From: CANLBN01 sp047629215
Lineage (GTDB): Bacteria; Pseudomonadota; Gammaproteobacteria; Pseudomonadales; Cellvibrionaceae
Reading direction: 5' to 3'
Length of the DNA stretch: 25,648 nucleotides
Assembly: GCA_047629215.1 (NCBI GenBank)
Contig: JBLHWO010000023.1
Coordinates: forward strand, 1 to 25,648
In this document: positions 16,850-25,648 of the stretch, piece by piece
Layout of the letters: every line of letters starts with the position of its first letter
Numbering within the stretch: the stretch's first letter is position 1
Translations under genes and position numbers: made by a program
Notes under the pieces: model-generated
Databases searched by the model: none
What the model was told of the DNA's origin: nothing
Seen by the model: the letters and a program-made list of their open reading frames with translations, nothing else

Positions 16850-17221
16850 AAGCGGTCTCTCAAATGTAATGACTCAATTGTAATGGACACAGAAAAAACA
16901 AACTCAGTGGCAGATATATACTCGCAACCAAAATAATCAGATCGCCCTAATATAAGTTAAGACGGTGACCCTTATTTTTCTGTGAGTACAGTATTTTATG
17001 GGTGTCTCTGTAGTTGCTTACTCGTCGCTGCACGACAGGCGTAACACCTACTCGATAGAACTGATTTTTGATTAGCAGATTTTTTAAGGGGAGGATAATT
17101 AGCCCCCCTAGACAGAAAACCCCCTAGTCAGAAGGGCTTAATTAAAGTGATACTAACCTTTCACTAGCAATTTGGCAATGAAAGGCTATAAAAAATATTT
17201 ATATACAGGCCATAAATGCAC
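16850..17221. other. damX-gltB intergenic region with direct repeat and dyads
   Basis: This 372-base gap must hold the gltBD promoter on the minus strand, but I cannot point to convincing -35/-10 boxes. Visible structure includes a direct repeat CCCCCTAGaCAGAA (17104-17117) and CCCCCTAGtCAGAA (17120-17133). These lie inside an imperfect inverted repeat AATTAGCCC (17097-17105) / GGGCTTAATT (17134-17143). No small ORF with a ribosome-binding site stands out. Confidence 0.5.
17157..17185 (-). terminator. Hairpin downstream of damX
   Basis: CCTTTCA (17157-17163) pairs with TGAAAGG (17179-17185) about 36 bases beyond the damX stop on the minus strand. Only a short TTAGT follows, so it is at best a weak intrinsic terminator. 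Confidence 0.3.
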
Positions 17222-18949
17222 TTATTTGGTGCGTGGCGCGCTGATTTCCCGCTTTAAGTCCGATACTTTTCTGGGCCAAGGGCCTCTATTGACCTGATCT
17301 TGCGGTAGTGACTCTATAGCCCTACGAGCAAAGTTACTGCTGGCATACTTTCCCACAACAACAATATACCAAGGCTTACCATCACGTCCGATCTCAACTA
17401 AACGCAGAGCGCTCTTATTAGGCTGGGAAACGATAAATCTCTTTACGCTTTTTTTTTGTGCAGCGGCAATAACCTGCAACACATATTCCGAGTCATTCAG
17501 CGACAACAACCACTCTTTATCCTCAGACAAAGACGTGCTAGCCTTAGCCTCCCTAGATTTAGAAACCTCAATGGTTTTTGGCAAAGAGTTCTCGGTAGTT
17601 GTTAAGTTAGATTGTTCGATACGCAATAACTCAGCCTCTTTTTTGAGTTCCTGCTTGAGAGATTCCTGTAAAGCCAGCTGTGAGCTCTGCGGTAAAGATG
17701 GAAGAGCAAGATTAACTGGCTCAGCTCCTTTTATCGGCTTTACTAACGGGGATTTATTTCTACTTTCAGAAGGAAGAACTTTTGCTGCGCTTTGTTCAGA
17801 TGCGGCCCCACCTATAAAGGCTAAATCCTGCCCCCGTAGTAAAGAGGCACCTTTATTCAACCCTATCTCGGTCGAGCCCCCCGCCTTAATCTTTAGTAAA
17901 TTACTGGGCTTATTAGGCTCAATACCCGAGGGCCCTACTAAGCCATTTTCAACGGCTTTCTGAGATGCAGAATTCAACCCCGTGAGAACTTCTACATTAC
18001 CTTGGCTCTCTATACTATCATCACTGGTATCTCCATCATCATTTCCCATATAAATCAAAGCCAAGATCAAACCAGCAAGCAAAACAACTAACAGTGCCAT
18101 ATGTATTAATGGTAGACCCGGTGCCGAAGAGTTTTCCTCTTCTATATCAAAATCTTGCTGAAATATATGCCTGTCAGCAACTCGACTGATCTGAGCGGGA
18201 TAGCCCTCACTCTCGTTCCATATAGATTCTACTTGGCGCTCATCCAAAAGTTTTTCACTCGGATAACCCGCAGCTGTCAATTTGAAATCCAAATACTCTT
18301 TTGTATCCTGACTTGTAAAGGGGTTTAATGTGACGTCATAAACTAATACATCAAACATATCAAAATGATCGAGCCGATCAACCAAGCTCTTTTGTCCACT
18401 CATAAGAATATGTAAATGTTGACCTTGATGCCCCTGTAACAAACTAATCAGCGCGGATAGAATGCTATCGTTCAGCATATGAGCGTCATCAATGATCACA
18501 ACAACGCGATTCATACTCCCTTCAGCCATTGCATGCCGCAGGGTCGCTATCATCTCACCAGCTGAGGGTACTGAGCTTACTGGCAATTCAAGCTGAGAAA
18601 TTATTTGAGAAAAGATATTCTCCGGCGTCATTGACTCATCACTATTTATGAAACAGCAAAATGCTGTTTCTGATAACTCAAAACGCGCCTGATTAAGGAA
18701 TGTTGTTTTACCAACGCCGTCATCGCCTATTGCGGCAACTAGGTTATTGCCAAATTGACATAGATGAATTACTTCATCTAACAAAATACGGCGATCTGAA
18801 CCACTAAAGAAAACATGATTCATAGAAGGGGAAAAAGGGTCGGGAAGTGCATTCATGCCGATAGCATGGGGGCTTGTCGAAAACTGGTTTACAGGCTGAG
18901 GGGCATCTATGCGATCAGTAACACTAGCCGAGCCGACATCATGAGACAT
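17222..18949 (-). CDS. damX: DamX-like AAA ATPase with SPOR domain
   Basis: This 575-residue single-pass membrane protein sits at the usual damX position between aroB and gltB. An N-terminal ExeA-like AAA domain (about residues 38-270) has Walker A GDDGVGKTTFL and Walker B VVVIIDDAHML. A membrane helix follows at about 281-304 (MALLVVLLAGLILALIYMG). A low-complexity, Ser/Lys-rich periplasmic linker leads to a C-terminal SPOR domain at about 480-565, with YVLQVIAAAQKKSV and PWYIVVVGKYASSNFARRAI. SPOR domains bind denuded peptidoglycan at division sites. E. coli DamX lacks the ATPase part, while Pseudomonas-type versions carry it, so the exact role is inferred. AAGGTGAG upstream of ATG 18949 is a good ribosome-binding site. 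Confidence 0.85.
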   Translation of the reverse strand: MSHDVGSASVTDRIDAPQPVNQFSTSPHAIGMNALPDPFSPSMNHVFFSGSDRRILLDEVIHLCQFGNNLVAAIGDDGVGKTTFLNQARFELSETAFCCFINSDESMTPENIFSQIISQLELPVSSVPSAGEMIATLRHAMAEGSMNRVVVIIDDAHMLNDSILSALISLLQGHQGQHLHILMSGQKSLVDRLDHFDMFDVLVYDVTLNPFTSQDTKEYLDFKLTAAGYPSEKLLDERQVESIWNESEGYPAQISRVADRHIFQQDFDIEEENSSAPGLPLIHMALLVVLLAGLILALIYMGNDDGDTSDDSIESQGNVEVLTGLNSASQKAVENGLVGPSGIEPNKPSNLLKIKAGGSTEIGLNKGASLLRGQDLAFIGGAASEQSAAKVLPSESRNKSPLVKPIKGAEPVNLALPSLPQSSQLALQESLKQELKKEAELLRIEQSNLTTTENSLPKTIEVSKSREAKASTSLSEDKEWLLSLNDSEYVLQVIAAAQKKSVKRFIVSQPNKSALRLVEIGRDGKPWYIVVVGKYASSNFARRAIESLPQDQVNRGPWPRKVSDLKREISAPRTK

Positions 18950-19135
18950 AATAACTCACCTTGTTTAGCGCCTTTGATTTATTACTTTATTTATCAGATT
19001 CTAGGTTATTATGGAGGCTAACCCTTTAGATGAAACAAATCAAGACCGAACGTTTTATACATTATACATAAAATCTATGGCAGGCAAACAAGAAGACTCC
19101 GCATCCTTTTTTCCTCCGTACCCTTTTTGCTTTGC

Positions 19136-20230
19136 TTAACTGGCTCTATGCGCTCGGATAGAGCTTATTATCTGATCTTGTGTAACCTCGGATGTGACAA
19201 TAGCGCAACCTATTTTTTCCAAAAGAACCAGTCGTAGACTTCCATCGATGACCTTTTTATCGACCGCCATTAACTCTAAAAAATGATTGTCAGCCATCCC
19301 CATCGGAACGATAACGGGTAAACCAGCAAGCATCAATAATCGAGACAAGCGATCAACTTCTCTGCCTTCTATCCAACCTAGCTGGGAAGATAACTCAAGC
19401 GCTAACACCATTCCTATTGCTACAGCTTCGCCATGCAACCAGACACCATAACCTTGCGAAGACTCTATAGCATGCCCGAAAGTATGACCTAAGTTTAATA
19501 TCGCACGAATACCATTCTCTTTTTCATCCTGACTCACTACATCAGCTTTATTTTGGCAGGAGCGAAAAATTGTTTCGGCTAAAACCGTCTCATCAAGCAC
19601 TAACAAGGCGCCTATACTGTCTTCAAGCCATTGATAAAACCCACTATCGTTTATCAATCCATATTTAACCACTTCGGCAACACCAGCAGATAGCTCACGC
19701 TTAGGTAAAGTATTTAATACGTCAATATCGATGATTACCGCTTGTGGCTGATGAAAAGCCCCTATCATATTTTTCCCTAAGGGGTGGTTAACGCCCGTCT
19801 TGCCACCAACAGATGAATCAACTTGAGATAACAATGTAGTTGGCACTTGGATAAAATTAACGCCTCGCTGGTAGCTTGCCGCAGCAAAGCCCGTCATATC
19901 ACCTACAACTCCACCCCCTAAGGCTATCAATGTAGTGCTGCGATTATGTTTTTTCTCAAGTAAACAGTCATAAATTTTCATCACTGTATCTTGTGTTTTA
20001 TATTGCTCTCCATCAGGTAAAACTACCGTGTCAACTTGGTAATCGAGGGATAACAAGTCAATCAAAGCACTCAAATAAAGCGGTGCAATAGTCTCATTCG
20101 TCACCACACAAACTTGCTTGCCGTTTATATAAGGCGAGAAATATTTCCTATCGGAAAGTAAACCTTTACCAATAAAGATGGGGTAACTACGATCACCTTT
20201 TAGCTCTACTGTTAACGCCTGCACATTCAT
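19136..20230 (-). CDS. aroB: 3-dehydroquinate synthase
   Basis: AroB converts DAHP to 3-dehydroquinate, step two of the shikimate pathway, using NAD+ and a divalent metal. The 364 residues match the usual length. The NAD-binding GGGVVGDMTGFAAASYQRG starts near residue 104. The conserved PTTLLSQVDSSVGGKTGVNH follows, and the metal-binding histidines lie in LGHTFGHAIE and LHGEAVAIGM. It starts four bases after the aroK TGA, so the two shikimate genes are probably translated together. A 186-base gap containing no gene separates it from damX. Confidence 0.96.
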   Translation of the reverse strand: MNVQALTVELKGDRSYPIFIGKGLLSDRKYFSPYINGKQVCVVTNETIAPLYLSALIDLLSLDYQVDTVVLPDGEQYKTQDTVMKIYDCLLEKKHNRSTTLIALGGGVVGDMTGFAAASYQRGVNFIQVPTTLLSQVDSSVGGKTGVNHPLGKNMIGAFHQPQAVIIDIDVLNTLPKRELSAGVAEVVKYGLINDSGFYQWLEDSIGALLVLDETVLAETIFRSCQNKADVVSQDEKENGIRAILNLGHTFGHAIESSQGYGVWLHGEAVAIGMVLALELSSQLGWIEGREVDRLSRLLMLAGLPVIVPMGMADNHFLELMAVDKKVIDGSLRLVLLEKIGCAIVTSEVTQDQIISSIRAHRAS

Positions 20231-20234
20231 AATA

Positions 20235-20747
20235 TCAATTAAATTCTTTCGTTATTTCTCTAGCAACTAATTTAGGACTGCGAGTATCAGTGGTAACAAT
20301 ATGAGTCGCAACCTCACGATAAAGCGGATCTCTTTCTAACAATAGGTCAATAATTTTTTGGCGTGGATTAACAACCTGCAATAGGGGTCTTTTTTTATCT
20401 TTATCGGTTCTACGAACCAAATGCTCAGCATCAGCAAATAGATAGATCACTCTATCTGCTTGCTTCAATAACTTGCGATTTTCTTGGCTGAGTATAATGC
20501 CACCACCCGTGGCCAAAACAAGAGATGGCTCATTCATTAAATCCTTGAGTACAGATGCTTCACGCTGACGAAAACCAGCTTCACCTTCGACATCAAAGAT
20601 CCACGGAATGTCGGCACCGCAAAGCTCTTCGATAACGTGATCAGTATCTTTGAAAGGAATATTTAGCTGCTTTGAAATAAGACGGCCAATAGTAGACTTA
20701 CCGGCCCCCATAGGGCCGACAAGTACAATTTTCTGAGGGAGATACAT
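20235..20747 (-). CDS. aroK: Shikimate kinase
   Basis: AroK phosphorylates shikimate with ATP. The 170-residue protein has the P-loop GPMGAGKSTIGRL near residues 11-23. The shikimate-binding DTD lies near 35, GFRQRE near 58, and the glycine-rich ATGGGIIL near 79. RRTDKDKKRPLL is the LID region. Its ATG overlaps the pilQ stop codon by one base (TAATG), so it is coupled to the pilus genes. aroK followed by aroB is the normal gammaproteobacterial order. AroK rather than AroL is inferred from this context. Confidence 0.95.
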   Translation of the reverse strand: MYLPQKIVLVGPMGAGKSTIGRLISKQLNIPFKDTDHVIEELCGADIPWIFDVEGEAGFRQREASVLKDLMNEPSLVLATGGGIILSQENRKLLKQADRVIYLFADAEHLVRRTDKDKKRPLLQVVNPRQKIIDLLLERDPLYREVATHIVTTDTRSPKLVAREITKEFN

Positions 20748-23029
20748 TAATCAATCAATGTATCAGATAAAATCCGGGGGGTAATAAAAATAAGTAGCTC
20801 TTGCTTTTCTTCACTTTCTATATTTTGACGGAATAAGCGGCCTAAGAATGGAATATCACCTAATAACGGTACTTTGGTTACACCCTTGATTGTAGACTGC
20901 TGAAATATCCCACCTAGAACAATAGTTTGTCCATCACCAACCAGTACCTTAGTATTTAACTCGGTAGTATCGATAATAGGAACAGCTGACTGATTAGAAA
21001 TGATTTCAGCAGAGCTAACCGAATCCTGATTGATTTTTAAGTCCATAATAATTCTATTATCAGGTGTGATCTGCGGTGTCACATCTAGCTTTAACACTGC
21101 TTCTCGAAACTGAATACTCACACCATCATCAGTAACCACCTGGTAAGGGATTTCTTGACCCGACTCAATGGTAGCCTGTTGCTTATCGCCAGTGATCACT
21201 TTTGGTTGAGATACAATTTCAGCCTGGCCAGAACTTTCAAAGGCTGTTAATTCAAGCTGTAAAAGTACTTTGCTGTTTAAAAAACTAATAGCAAATGAGC
21301 CGGCTTGGCTTGGTGCAGCTAAATCAACCACGTTATTTTCAATGATATCTGTACTATTAGCTCCATTAAAAAAACCAAGGGGCCGACCATCATCACCGCC
21401 GTCATCGGAAAAAGAACTCAATGATCCACCGGCTTCATAATCCCTACCATTTCTTGTACCCCCAGCAATCCCACCCCAGCGCACACCGATTTCTTTACTG
21501 AAGTCGCTATTTGCCACAACAATTCGCGCCTCAATCATTACTTGCCGAATCGGGATATCAACCTGCTCGATCAACAATTTAAATTGTACAATTTTTTCTT
21601 CAGTCTCAGTGAGAATAATTGAGTTAGTTCGCTCGTCAACGATAGCAGAGCCACGAGTAGAGAGAATACCTTTAGTACTTTTAGAGCCGCTCTCACCAGA
21701 ACTGTCATCGTCAGAGTCTTCTCCGCTAAACAACTCAAAAATATCTTTCGCATTGGCATAACGAACTCGAATAAACTCTGTTCTTAACGGTGCCAACTCT
21801 TGCAGCTGATTTCGCGTTTCTATTTCTTGGCGCTCTCGCTCAGCTATTTCAGCCGCAGGCGCAACCAACAAGACATTGCCCAATTGCCGCTTATCCAAGG
21901 ACTTAGATTTTAAAACTAAGTCCAAAGCTTGATCCCAAGGTACATTATCTAAACGTAAAGTAATATTACCTTCAACCGTATCACTGGCAACTAGATTCAA
22001 ACCCGTTACATCGGCAATAATTTCTAATACTGCACGTACTTTAATATCTTGAAAGTTTAGAGACAGCTTTTCGCCTACATACTTAAACCGATCCTTCTTC
22101 GCTGCCAGCTCTTCTTCAGTCAGCGGCTTAACCGTAATCACGTACTGATTATCTGTTTGATAAGCCAGATATTCGTAATCACCAACAACATCAATCGAAA
22201 ACTGTGCATTATTTCCGTCAGAAATAGACTCGATAGTTTTTACCGGGGTAGCGAAATCCACCACATCGAGGCGACGGCGAAGCTCGGATGGCAAATCTGT
22301 ATCGACGAAGCTCACTACAACACCGCTCGCGCCCTCTTCAATATCAACGGCAACTTTTGGTTCGGAAAGTGTTAGCAATACTGTACCACCACCCTCTTCC
22401 GTACGACGAAAATCAACATTGGTTATGCTGCGATTAGTTTTATCTGTAAAACTTTGGCGAGACTCTTCATTTTCTTGCTGACGCGTAAATGTTTGAGCTC
22501 TCCCACCACCCTCAATGACGGCCACAACAGTGTTACCTTCGATAGAGGTGCTGTAGGTTGACGGAGAAACCAGATTAATAATAAATCGGGTGCGGCCACC
22601 ACTTTCTAAGACAACGGCGCTTTTAGCATTACCGAAAGAGAGGGGGAATTTTTTTTCTTTTAATGTATTCTTAGTCCCTTCAAAATCAAGCACAATTCTG
22701 GCTGGCTGCTCTATCGAATACCCTTTGGGGTTAACGGGCACATCAGTAAATTGAGCGCGCACCTCAATCCTGCCTCCGGGAAGTTCTGCAAACTGGACAG
22801 CGTTTAAGGTAGCCGCGGTTACGCCAGCAGAAAATAGACTGATCGATACAAAAGCACCCAGTACAAGCGACAAAGAACGAAAGGGATTAACTACCCGAGA
22901 GAAAAATTTTGCTGCACTTCTAATTGTTAAAAAGGTATTGGCTAAAGAGGTATTAGTTGCGGATGAATGTGCCATAGTAGGAACCCTTTGAAGCTTGCTA
23001 GTTCTAATTGTTGTTATCGTATTTGCCAT
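20747..23029 (-). CDS. pilQ: Type IV pilus secretin PilQ
   Basis: PilQ forms the outer-membrane ring through which type IV pili exit. The 760 residues begin with a long N-region, then a hydrophobic signal (LSLVLGAFVSISLFSAGVTA) ending near residue 72. Two peptidoglycan-binding AMIN domains follow (about 75-170 and 200-295). A secretin/TonB short N-terminal domain (about 325-385) contains LNFQDIKVRAVLEIIADVTG. An N-domain contains FIRVRYANAKDIFELF. The C-terminal secretin domain (about 590-755) carries VPLLGDIPFLGRLFR and LLIFITPRIL. The ATG at 23029 abuts the pilP TAG and has GGAAG upstream; a second ATG 18 codons later is an alternative start. A Ser/Gly/Asp-rich insertion near residues 535-555 lies before the secretin core. 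Confidence 0.95.
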   Translation of the reverse strand: MANTITTIRTSKLQRVPTMAHSSATNTSLANTFLTIRSAAKFFSRVVNPFRSLSLVLGAFVSISLFSAGVTAATLNAVQFAELPGGRIEVRAQFTDVPVNPKGYSIEQPARIVLDFEGTKNTLKEKKFPLSFGNAKSAVVLESGGRTRFIINLVSPSTYSTSIEGNTVVAVIEGGGRAQTFTRQQENEESRQSFTDKTNRSITNVDFRRTEEGGGTVLLTLSEPKVAVDIEEGASGVVVSFVDTDLPSELRRRLDVVDFATPVKTIESISDGNNAQFSIDVVGDYEYLAYQTDNQYVITVKPLTEEELAAKKDRFKYVGEKLSLNFQDIKVRAVLEIIADVTGLNLVASDTVEGNITLRLDNVPWDQALDLVLKSKSLDKRQLGNVLLVAPAAEIAERERQEIETRNQLQELAPLRTEFIRVRYANAKDIFELFSGEDSDDDSSGESGSKSTKGILSTRGSAIVDERTNSIILTETEEKIVQFKLLIEQVDIPIRQVMIEARIVVANSDFSKEIGVRWGGIAGGTRNGRDYEAGGSLSSFSDDGGDDGRPLGFFNGANSTDIIENNVVDLAAPSQAGSFAISFLNSKVLLQLELTAFESSGQAEIVSQPKVITGDKQQATIESGQEIPYQVVTDDGVSIQFREAVLKLDVTPQITPDNRIIMDLKINQDSVSSAEIISNQSAVPIIDTTELNTKVLVGDGQTIVLGGIFQQSTIKGVTKVPLLGDIPFLGRLFRQNIESEEKQELLIFITPRILSDTLID

Positions 23030-23569
23030 CTATTTTTCTTCCGCCGTTTTTAACTGCAGTATATTAGGTCGCTCAAGCCAACCTTCACCACTGGCAACAA
23101 TTTCTATTAAATCTATCTTATCTTCAGTTAAGTTTATTATTTTACCATTATTGCGGCCGACATGGTTTCCGCTACGCACTCGTTCAATGGAGCCATCTGG
23201 ATCGCTAATCAACACCCAGAGCGCTCCATCTTTTCTGAGAGTCCCTACCATATTGAGACTGGATAAATCATATTGCTCTAGACGCTCTTTTTTGCGGGTT
23301 GCATCTGGTTTAACGTTAACAGAAGAGGAAAACATTTGCTTTTTCAGCTCCACTGAAACCGGCCTATCAAAGGGACTACGCAAACTATAAGCATCGTAAA
23401 TAAAAGACTCATAAGGCACAATTTTTGGAGCTTCTTTAATTTTCCCAGGAGGCCGGCGCTTATTTTCGGCTATAAAATCCTGTAAATCCTCATGGGATTC
23501 CGATGAGTTACAGCCGCTTATAAAGACAATAGCAGTAAAAGCTAGAACAAAGAAAAAATATGGTTTCAT
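23030..23569 (-). CDS. pilP: Type IV pilus assembly lipoprotein PilP
   Basis: PilP is the lipoprotein that links the PilMNO inner-membrane complex to the PilQ secretin. The 179-residue protein has a lipoprotein signal peptide ending in FISGC, with Cys near residue 20 as the lipid-modified residue. A flexible Lys/Pro-rich stretch follows (ENKRRPPGKIKEAPKI). The C-terminal beta-sandwich contains SPFDRP, LNMVGTLRKDGALWVLI and VRSGNHVGRNNGKI. Its ATG overlaps the pilO stop (TAATG), and its TAG abuts the pilQ ATG. Confidence 0.93.
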   Translation of the reverse strand: MKPYFFFVLAFTAIVFISGCNSSESHEDLQDFIAENKRRPPGKIKEAPKIVPYESFIYDAYSLRSPFDRPVSVELKKQMFSSSVNVKPDATRKKERLEQYDLSSLNMVGTLRKDGALWVLISDPDGSIERVRSGNHVGRNNGKIINLTEDKIDLIEIVASGEGWLERPNILQLKTAEEK

Positions 23570-24195
23570 TATGGGCTACCTACTTCATCGGGGGAGTGGT
23601 AACGATATGTTTTAGCGTCGACAGTCATTTGCAACAATGATGACTGACCCTTATCTTGCGCAATCGTGAAGTCATGCAAGGTCACGATACGAGACATGCC
23701 CGCCACGCTACTAATAAAAGTCCCAAAGTCATGATAAGAGCCTTCGACAATAATCTCGATCGGCAACTCAACATACACATCGCCAACCGACTCTTGCTGC
23801 AATTTAATACTGACTATTGTTAGGCCGCTTTTTCGGCCTTTATCATCGATATCGTCTAACAAGCCTGGCACTTCTGTTTTTTCAGGTAACTGCGAGACTA
23901 GAAAATCGAAATCCGTCTCCATTTTATCCATCAAGTCCTTGTGCTGTTCAAGGGTTGCAGCCTGAAAAGCCTTTTGCTGGAAAGTCTGTTTAAGTGAAAC
24001 TTCAGTCGCCGTTTCACGATCCAGCTCTTGGTATAGATCCTTTATTAGGAAAAAGTAAGCTGCTGATAAAACAGCAATACCGGCAACTAACCAGACAAAG
24101 AGCCTTCCAGCCAAGGGCCAGACACCGATGCGAGACCAATCAATATCGCTAACATCTAAATTATTAAGTTGATCTAATGTATCTTGCAAAGCCAT
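23569..24195 (-). CDS. pilO: Type IV pilus inner-membrane protein PilO
   Basis: PilO pairs with PilN to form the periplasmic part of the pilus alignment complex. The 208-residue protein has a short cytoplasmic N-terminus with the IDWSRIGVWPLAGR segment typical of PilO. One membrane helix follows near residues 31-50 (LFVWLVAGIAVLSAAYFFLI), then a coiled-coil. The ferredoxin-like periplasmic core contains LPEKTEVPGLLDDI and SYHDFGTFISSVAGM. It lies eight bases after pilN, whose final codons include a GGGAGG that can serve as its ribosome-binding site. Its stop overlaps the pilP start. Confidence 0.93.
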   Translation of the reverse strand: MALQDTLDQLNNLDVSDIDWSRIGVWPLAGRLFVWLVAGIAVLSAAYFFLIKDLYQELDRETATEVSLKQTFQQKAFQAATLEQHKDLMDKMETDFDFLVSQLPEKTEVPGLLDDIDDKGRKSGLTIVSIKLQQESVGDVYVELPIEIIVEGSYHDFGTFISSVAGMSRIVTLHDFTIAQDKGQSSLLQMTVDAKTYRYHSPDEVGSP

Positions 24196-24203
24196 ATCAG
24201 AAA

Positions 24204-24740
24204 CTAACCTCCCTTTTCTTCATTAGGAGAAACTGCTTGCACAGACAACTCAAATTGATCAGAGATAACATTTTTTAAATTAGGTGTTTGAAACCACTCA
24301 GAGCGATTAAGGTTGCGCATTAAAGTAGAGACCCTGCTGTTAGATTCGGTGATACCTTTCACAGAAAAACTATCGGCACTCCTCTCCAAACTATCAAAAT
24401 AGAGCCCCTCAGGAACAGCTCTAACAAGCTCATCAAAATATCTCACAACGAGAGGCCGTTTAACCTGAAGGTCTTGAATGATCCTAATTCGCGTCTCTAA
24501 CTCTTCACGACGTTTTTTAAGCTGGTCAATTTCTTTCACTTTTTCGTCTAACTGAGCTATTTCTTGTTTGAGCAAACTATTCCGCCCTTGCTGACTCTTA
24601 ATAGAAGCATTAGCGAAGGTATACCATAAGAATACGATTAAGCACGACATCAAAAACAGCAGCATCAACACAGAAAAGAATTGTCGCTTCTTCTCTTGAC
24701 GGTATTCGTCGCGCCAAGGAAGTAAGTTTATATTAGCCAT
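24204..24740 (-). CDS. pilN: Type IV pilus inner-membrane protein PilN
   Basis: PilN binds cytoplasmic PilM through its N-terminal MANINLLPWRDEYRQ, in which INLLPWR is the canonical PilM-binding motif. A membrane helix follows at about residues 22-43 (FSVLMLLFLMSCLIVFLWYT). A coiled-coil contains LLKQEIAQLDEKVKEIDQL, and the periplasmic domain contains VPEGLYFDSLE. The 178-residue length is typical. Its ATG overlaps the pilM stop (TAATG), fitting fixed-ratio synthesis of the interacting pair. Confidence 0.95.
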   Translation of the reverse strand: MANINLLPWRDEYRQEKKRQFFSVLMLLFLMSCLIVFLWYTFANASIKSQQGRNSLLKQEIAQLDEKVKEIDQLKKRREELETRIRIIQDLQVKRPLVVRYFDELVRAVPEGLYFDSLERSADSFSVKGITESNSRVSTLMRNLNRSEWFQTPNLKNVISDQFELSVQAVSPNEEKGG

Positions 24741-25648
24741 TAGTCAAAGCTCCTCAACGCCAAGCCCGCTGCAATCAGTAGTGATGGAGCATCATTAGCT
24801 AATGATACCGCATTAACACGAGATGCTACGGACATGCCCGCAAATGGATTCGCGATACTGGTTAGGGTTCCAAGGCGCTCTTGAATGACTTGCGCCAAGC
24901 CCTCTACAGATGCAACGCCGCCAGCAATCACAATATGGTCAACTTCATTATACTGACTGGACGAAAAGAAAAATTGTAGCGAACGAGTCACCTGCTGGAC
25001 AACAGCATCCTTAAAGGGGGCCAGAACTTCATCTTCGTAATCATCCGGAAGACCGCCCTGCTTTTTTGCCAAACCGGCTTCAGTAAACGAAAGACCGTAG
25101 CGACGCTGTATTTCTTCAGTGAGGTGCTTACCTCCGAACAACTGCTCACGAGTGTAAATGGTTTTACCGCTGGACAACACGCTCAATGTTGTCATGGTCG
25201 CGCCAATATCAATAATGGCCACCTCTTGATCCTCTTGATCCTCCCATTGATCTGCAATCAATGGGTAAGCTCTCTCAATGGCATAGGCTTCAATATCGAC
25301 CACTTTCGGAATCAAACCAGCCTTTTCCATGACCCCAGCGCGCAGCTCAACATTTTCTCGCCGGCAAGCCGCCAACAAAACTTTAACTTGATCAGGATTT
25401 TCTTCAGAAACACCCTGAACCTCAAAATCAATAGACACTTCATCCAGAGGAAAAGGAATATATTGATCAGCTTCAATAGTAATCTGGGATTCGAGAGCAT
25501 CGTCATCCATGCCAGACGGCATATCAATGACTTTCGTAATCACCGCCGAACCGGCAACCGCAACAGCCGCATCTTTCAACTTGCATTTAGACTGAGAAAG
25601 AACTTGCCTTATTACATCGGCAACAGCGTCTTCGTCACTGATGTTCTT
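24740..25648 (-). CDS. pilM: Type IV pilus assembly ATPase-like protein PilM (5' end outside window)
   Basis: PilM is an actin-like cytoplasmic protein that recruits PilN. The frame is open to the window edge (ISDEDAVADVIRQVL near 25630-25590), so the start codon and roughly the first 50 residues are missing. The TTG at 25579 is internal and not a real start. Visible motifs are KDAAVAVAGSAVITKVI, IEADQYIPFPLDEVSIDF, the nucleotide-binding VAIIDIGATMTTLSV and the second phosphate loop IVIAGGVASVEGLA. It is the first visible gene of the pilMNOPQ-aroKB unit, so the promoter lies outside the window. Confidence 0.95.
   Translation of the reverse strand, partial: KNISDEDAVADVIRQVLSQSKCKLKDAAVAVAGSAVITKVIDMPSGMDDDALESQITIEADQYIPFPLDEVSIDFEVQGVSEENPDQVKVLLAACRRENVELRAGVMEKAGLIPKVVDIEAYAIERAYPLIADQWEDQEDQEVAIIDIGATMTTLSVLSSGKTIYTREQLFGGKHLTEEIQRRYGLSFTEAGLAKKQGGLPDDYEDEVLAPFKDAVVQQVTRSLQFFFSSSQYNEVDHIVIAGGVASVEGLAQVIQERLGTLTSIANPFAGMSVASRVNAVSLANDAPSLLIAAGLALRSFD

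Noticed and set aside
17095..17125. G/C-run hairpin as an intrinsic terminator of damX
   Set aside because: On the minus strand the stem is followed by A residues rather than T residues, so it does not fit a Rho-independent terminator.

Overview
The window reads as a piece of a gammaproteobacterial chromosome, moderately AT-rich. Gene orders typical of Pseudomonas-, Marinobacter- and Cellvibrio-like bacteria point to a marine lineage near Pseudomonadales/Cellvibrionales. That placement is an inference from protein character and synteny, not from any search.

Layout. (a) 1-2370 is an eroded stretch. It holds a wrecked PIN-PhoH ATPase gene (six frameshifts and one nonsense codon), an IS-like end with a large inverted repeat, one intact DEDDh exonuclease gene with a TTG start, and a palindrome-rich gap. 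(b) 2371-4727, minus strand: pomA-pomB-pilZ, the Na+-type flagellar stator pair followed by a PilZ-type gene that carries an in-frame TAG at codon 44. (c) 5022-8179, plus strand: xseB-ispA-dxs (exonuclease VII small subunit, farnesyl diphosphate synthase, DXP synthase), divergent from pomAB. (d) 8180-10936 is a 2.7-kb graveyard without a normal-sized intact gene. It contains remnants of two different group II introns, a broken intron reverse transcriptase, a 40-bp element with inverted GAGACCTTT ends, and a possible 50-residue secreted peptide. (e) 10937-25648, minus strand, read from the high end: pilM-N-O-P-Q, aroK, aroB, a damX-like AAA/SPOR gene, gltB, gltD. This is the classical conserved cluster, and pilM is cut by the window edge.

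The pil genes build the inner-membrane alignment complex and outer-membrane secretin of type IV pili. They are tightly coupled to aroK and aroB (shikimate pathway) through TAATG-type stop/start overlaps and very short gaps. gltBD encode NADPH-glutamate synthase. ispA and dxs supply isoprenoids.

Lesions are confined to phoH2, pilZ and the intron reverse transcriptase, while the long conserved genes have uninterrupted reading frames. This argues for genuine gene decay and mobile-element turnover rather than poor sequence quality. I did not find a convincing new multi-gene system. The points most worth a second look are the coupled pilZ gene with its TAG, the two dead group II introns, the repeated GAGACCTTT ends and the small secreted ORF.
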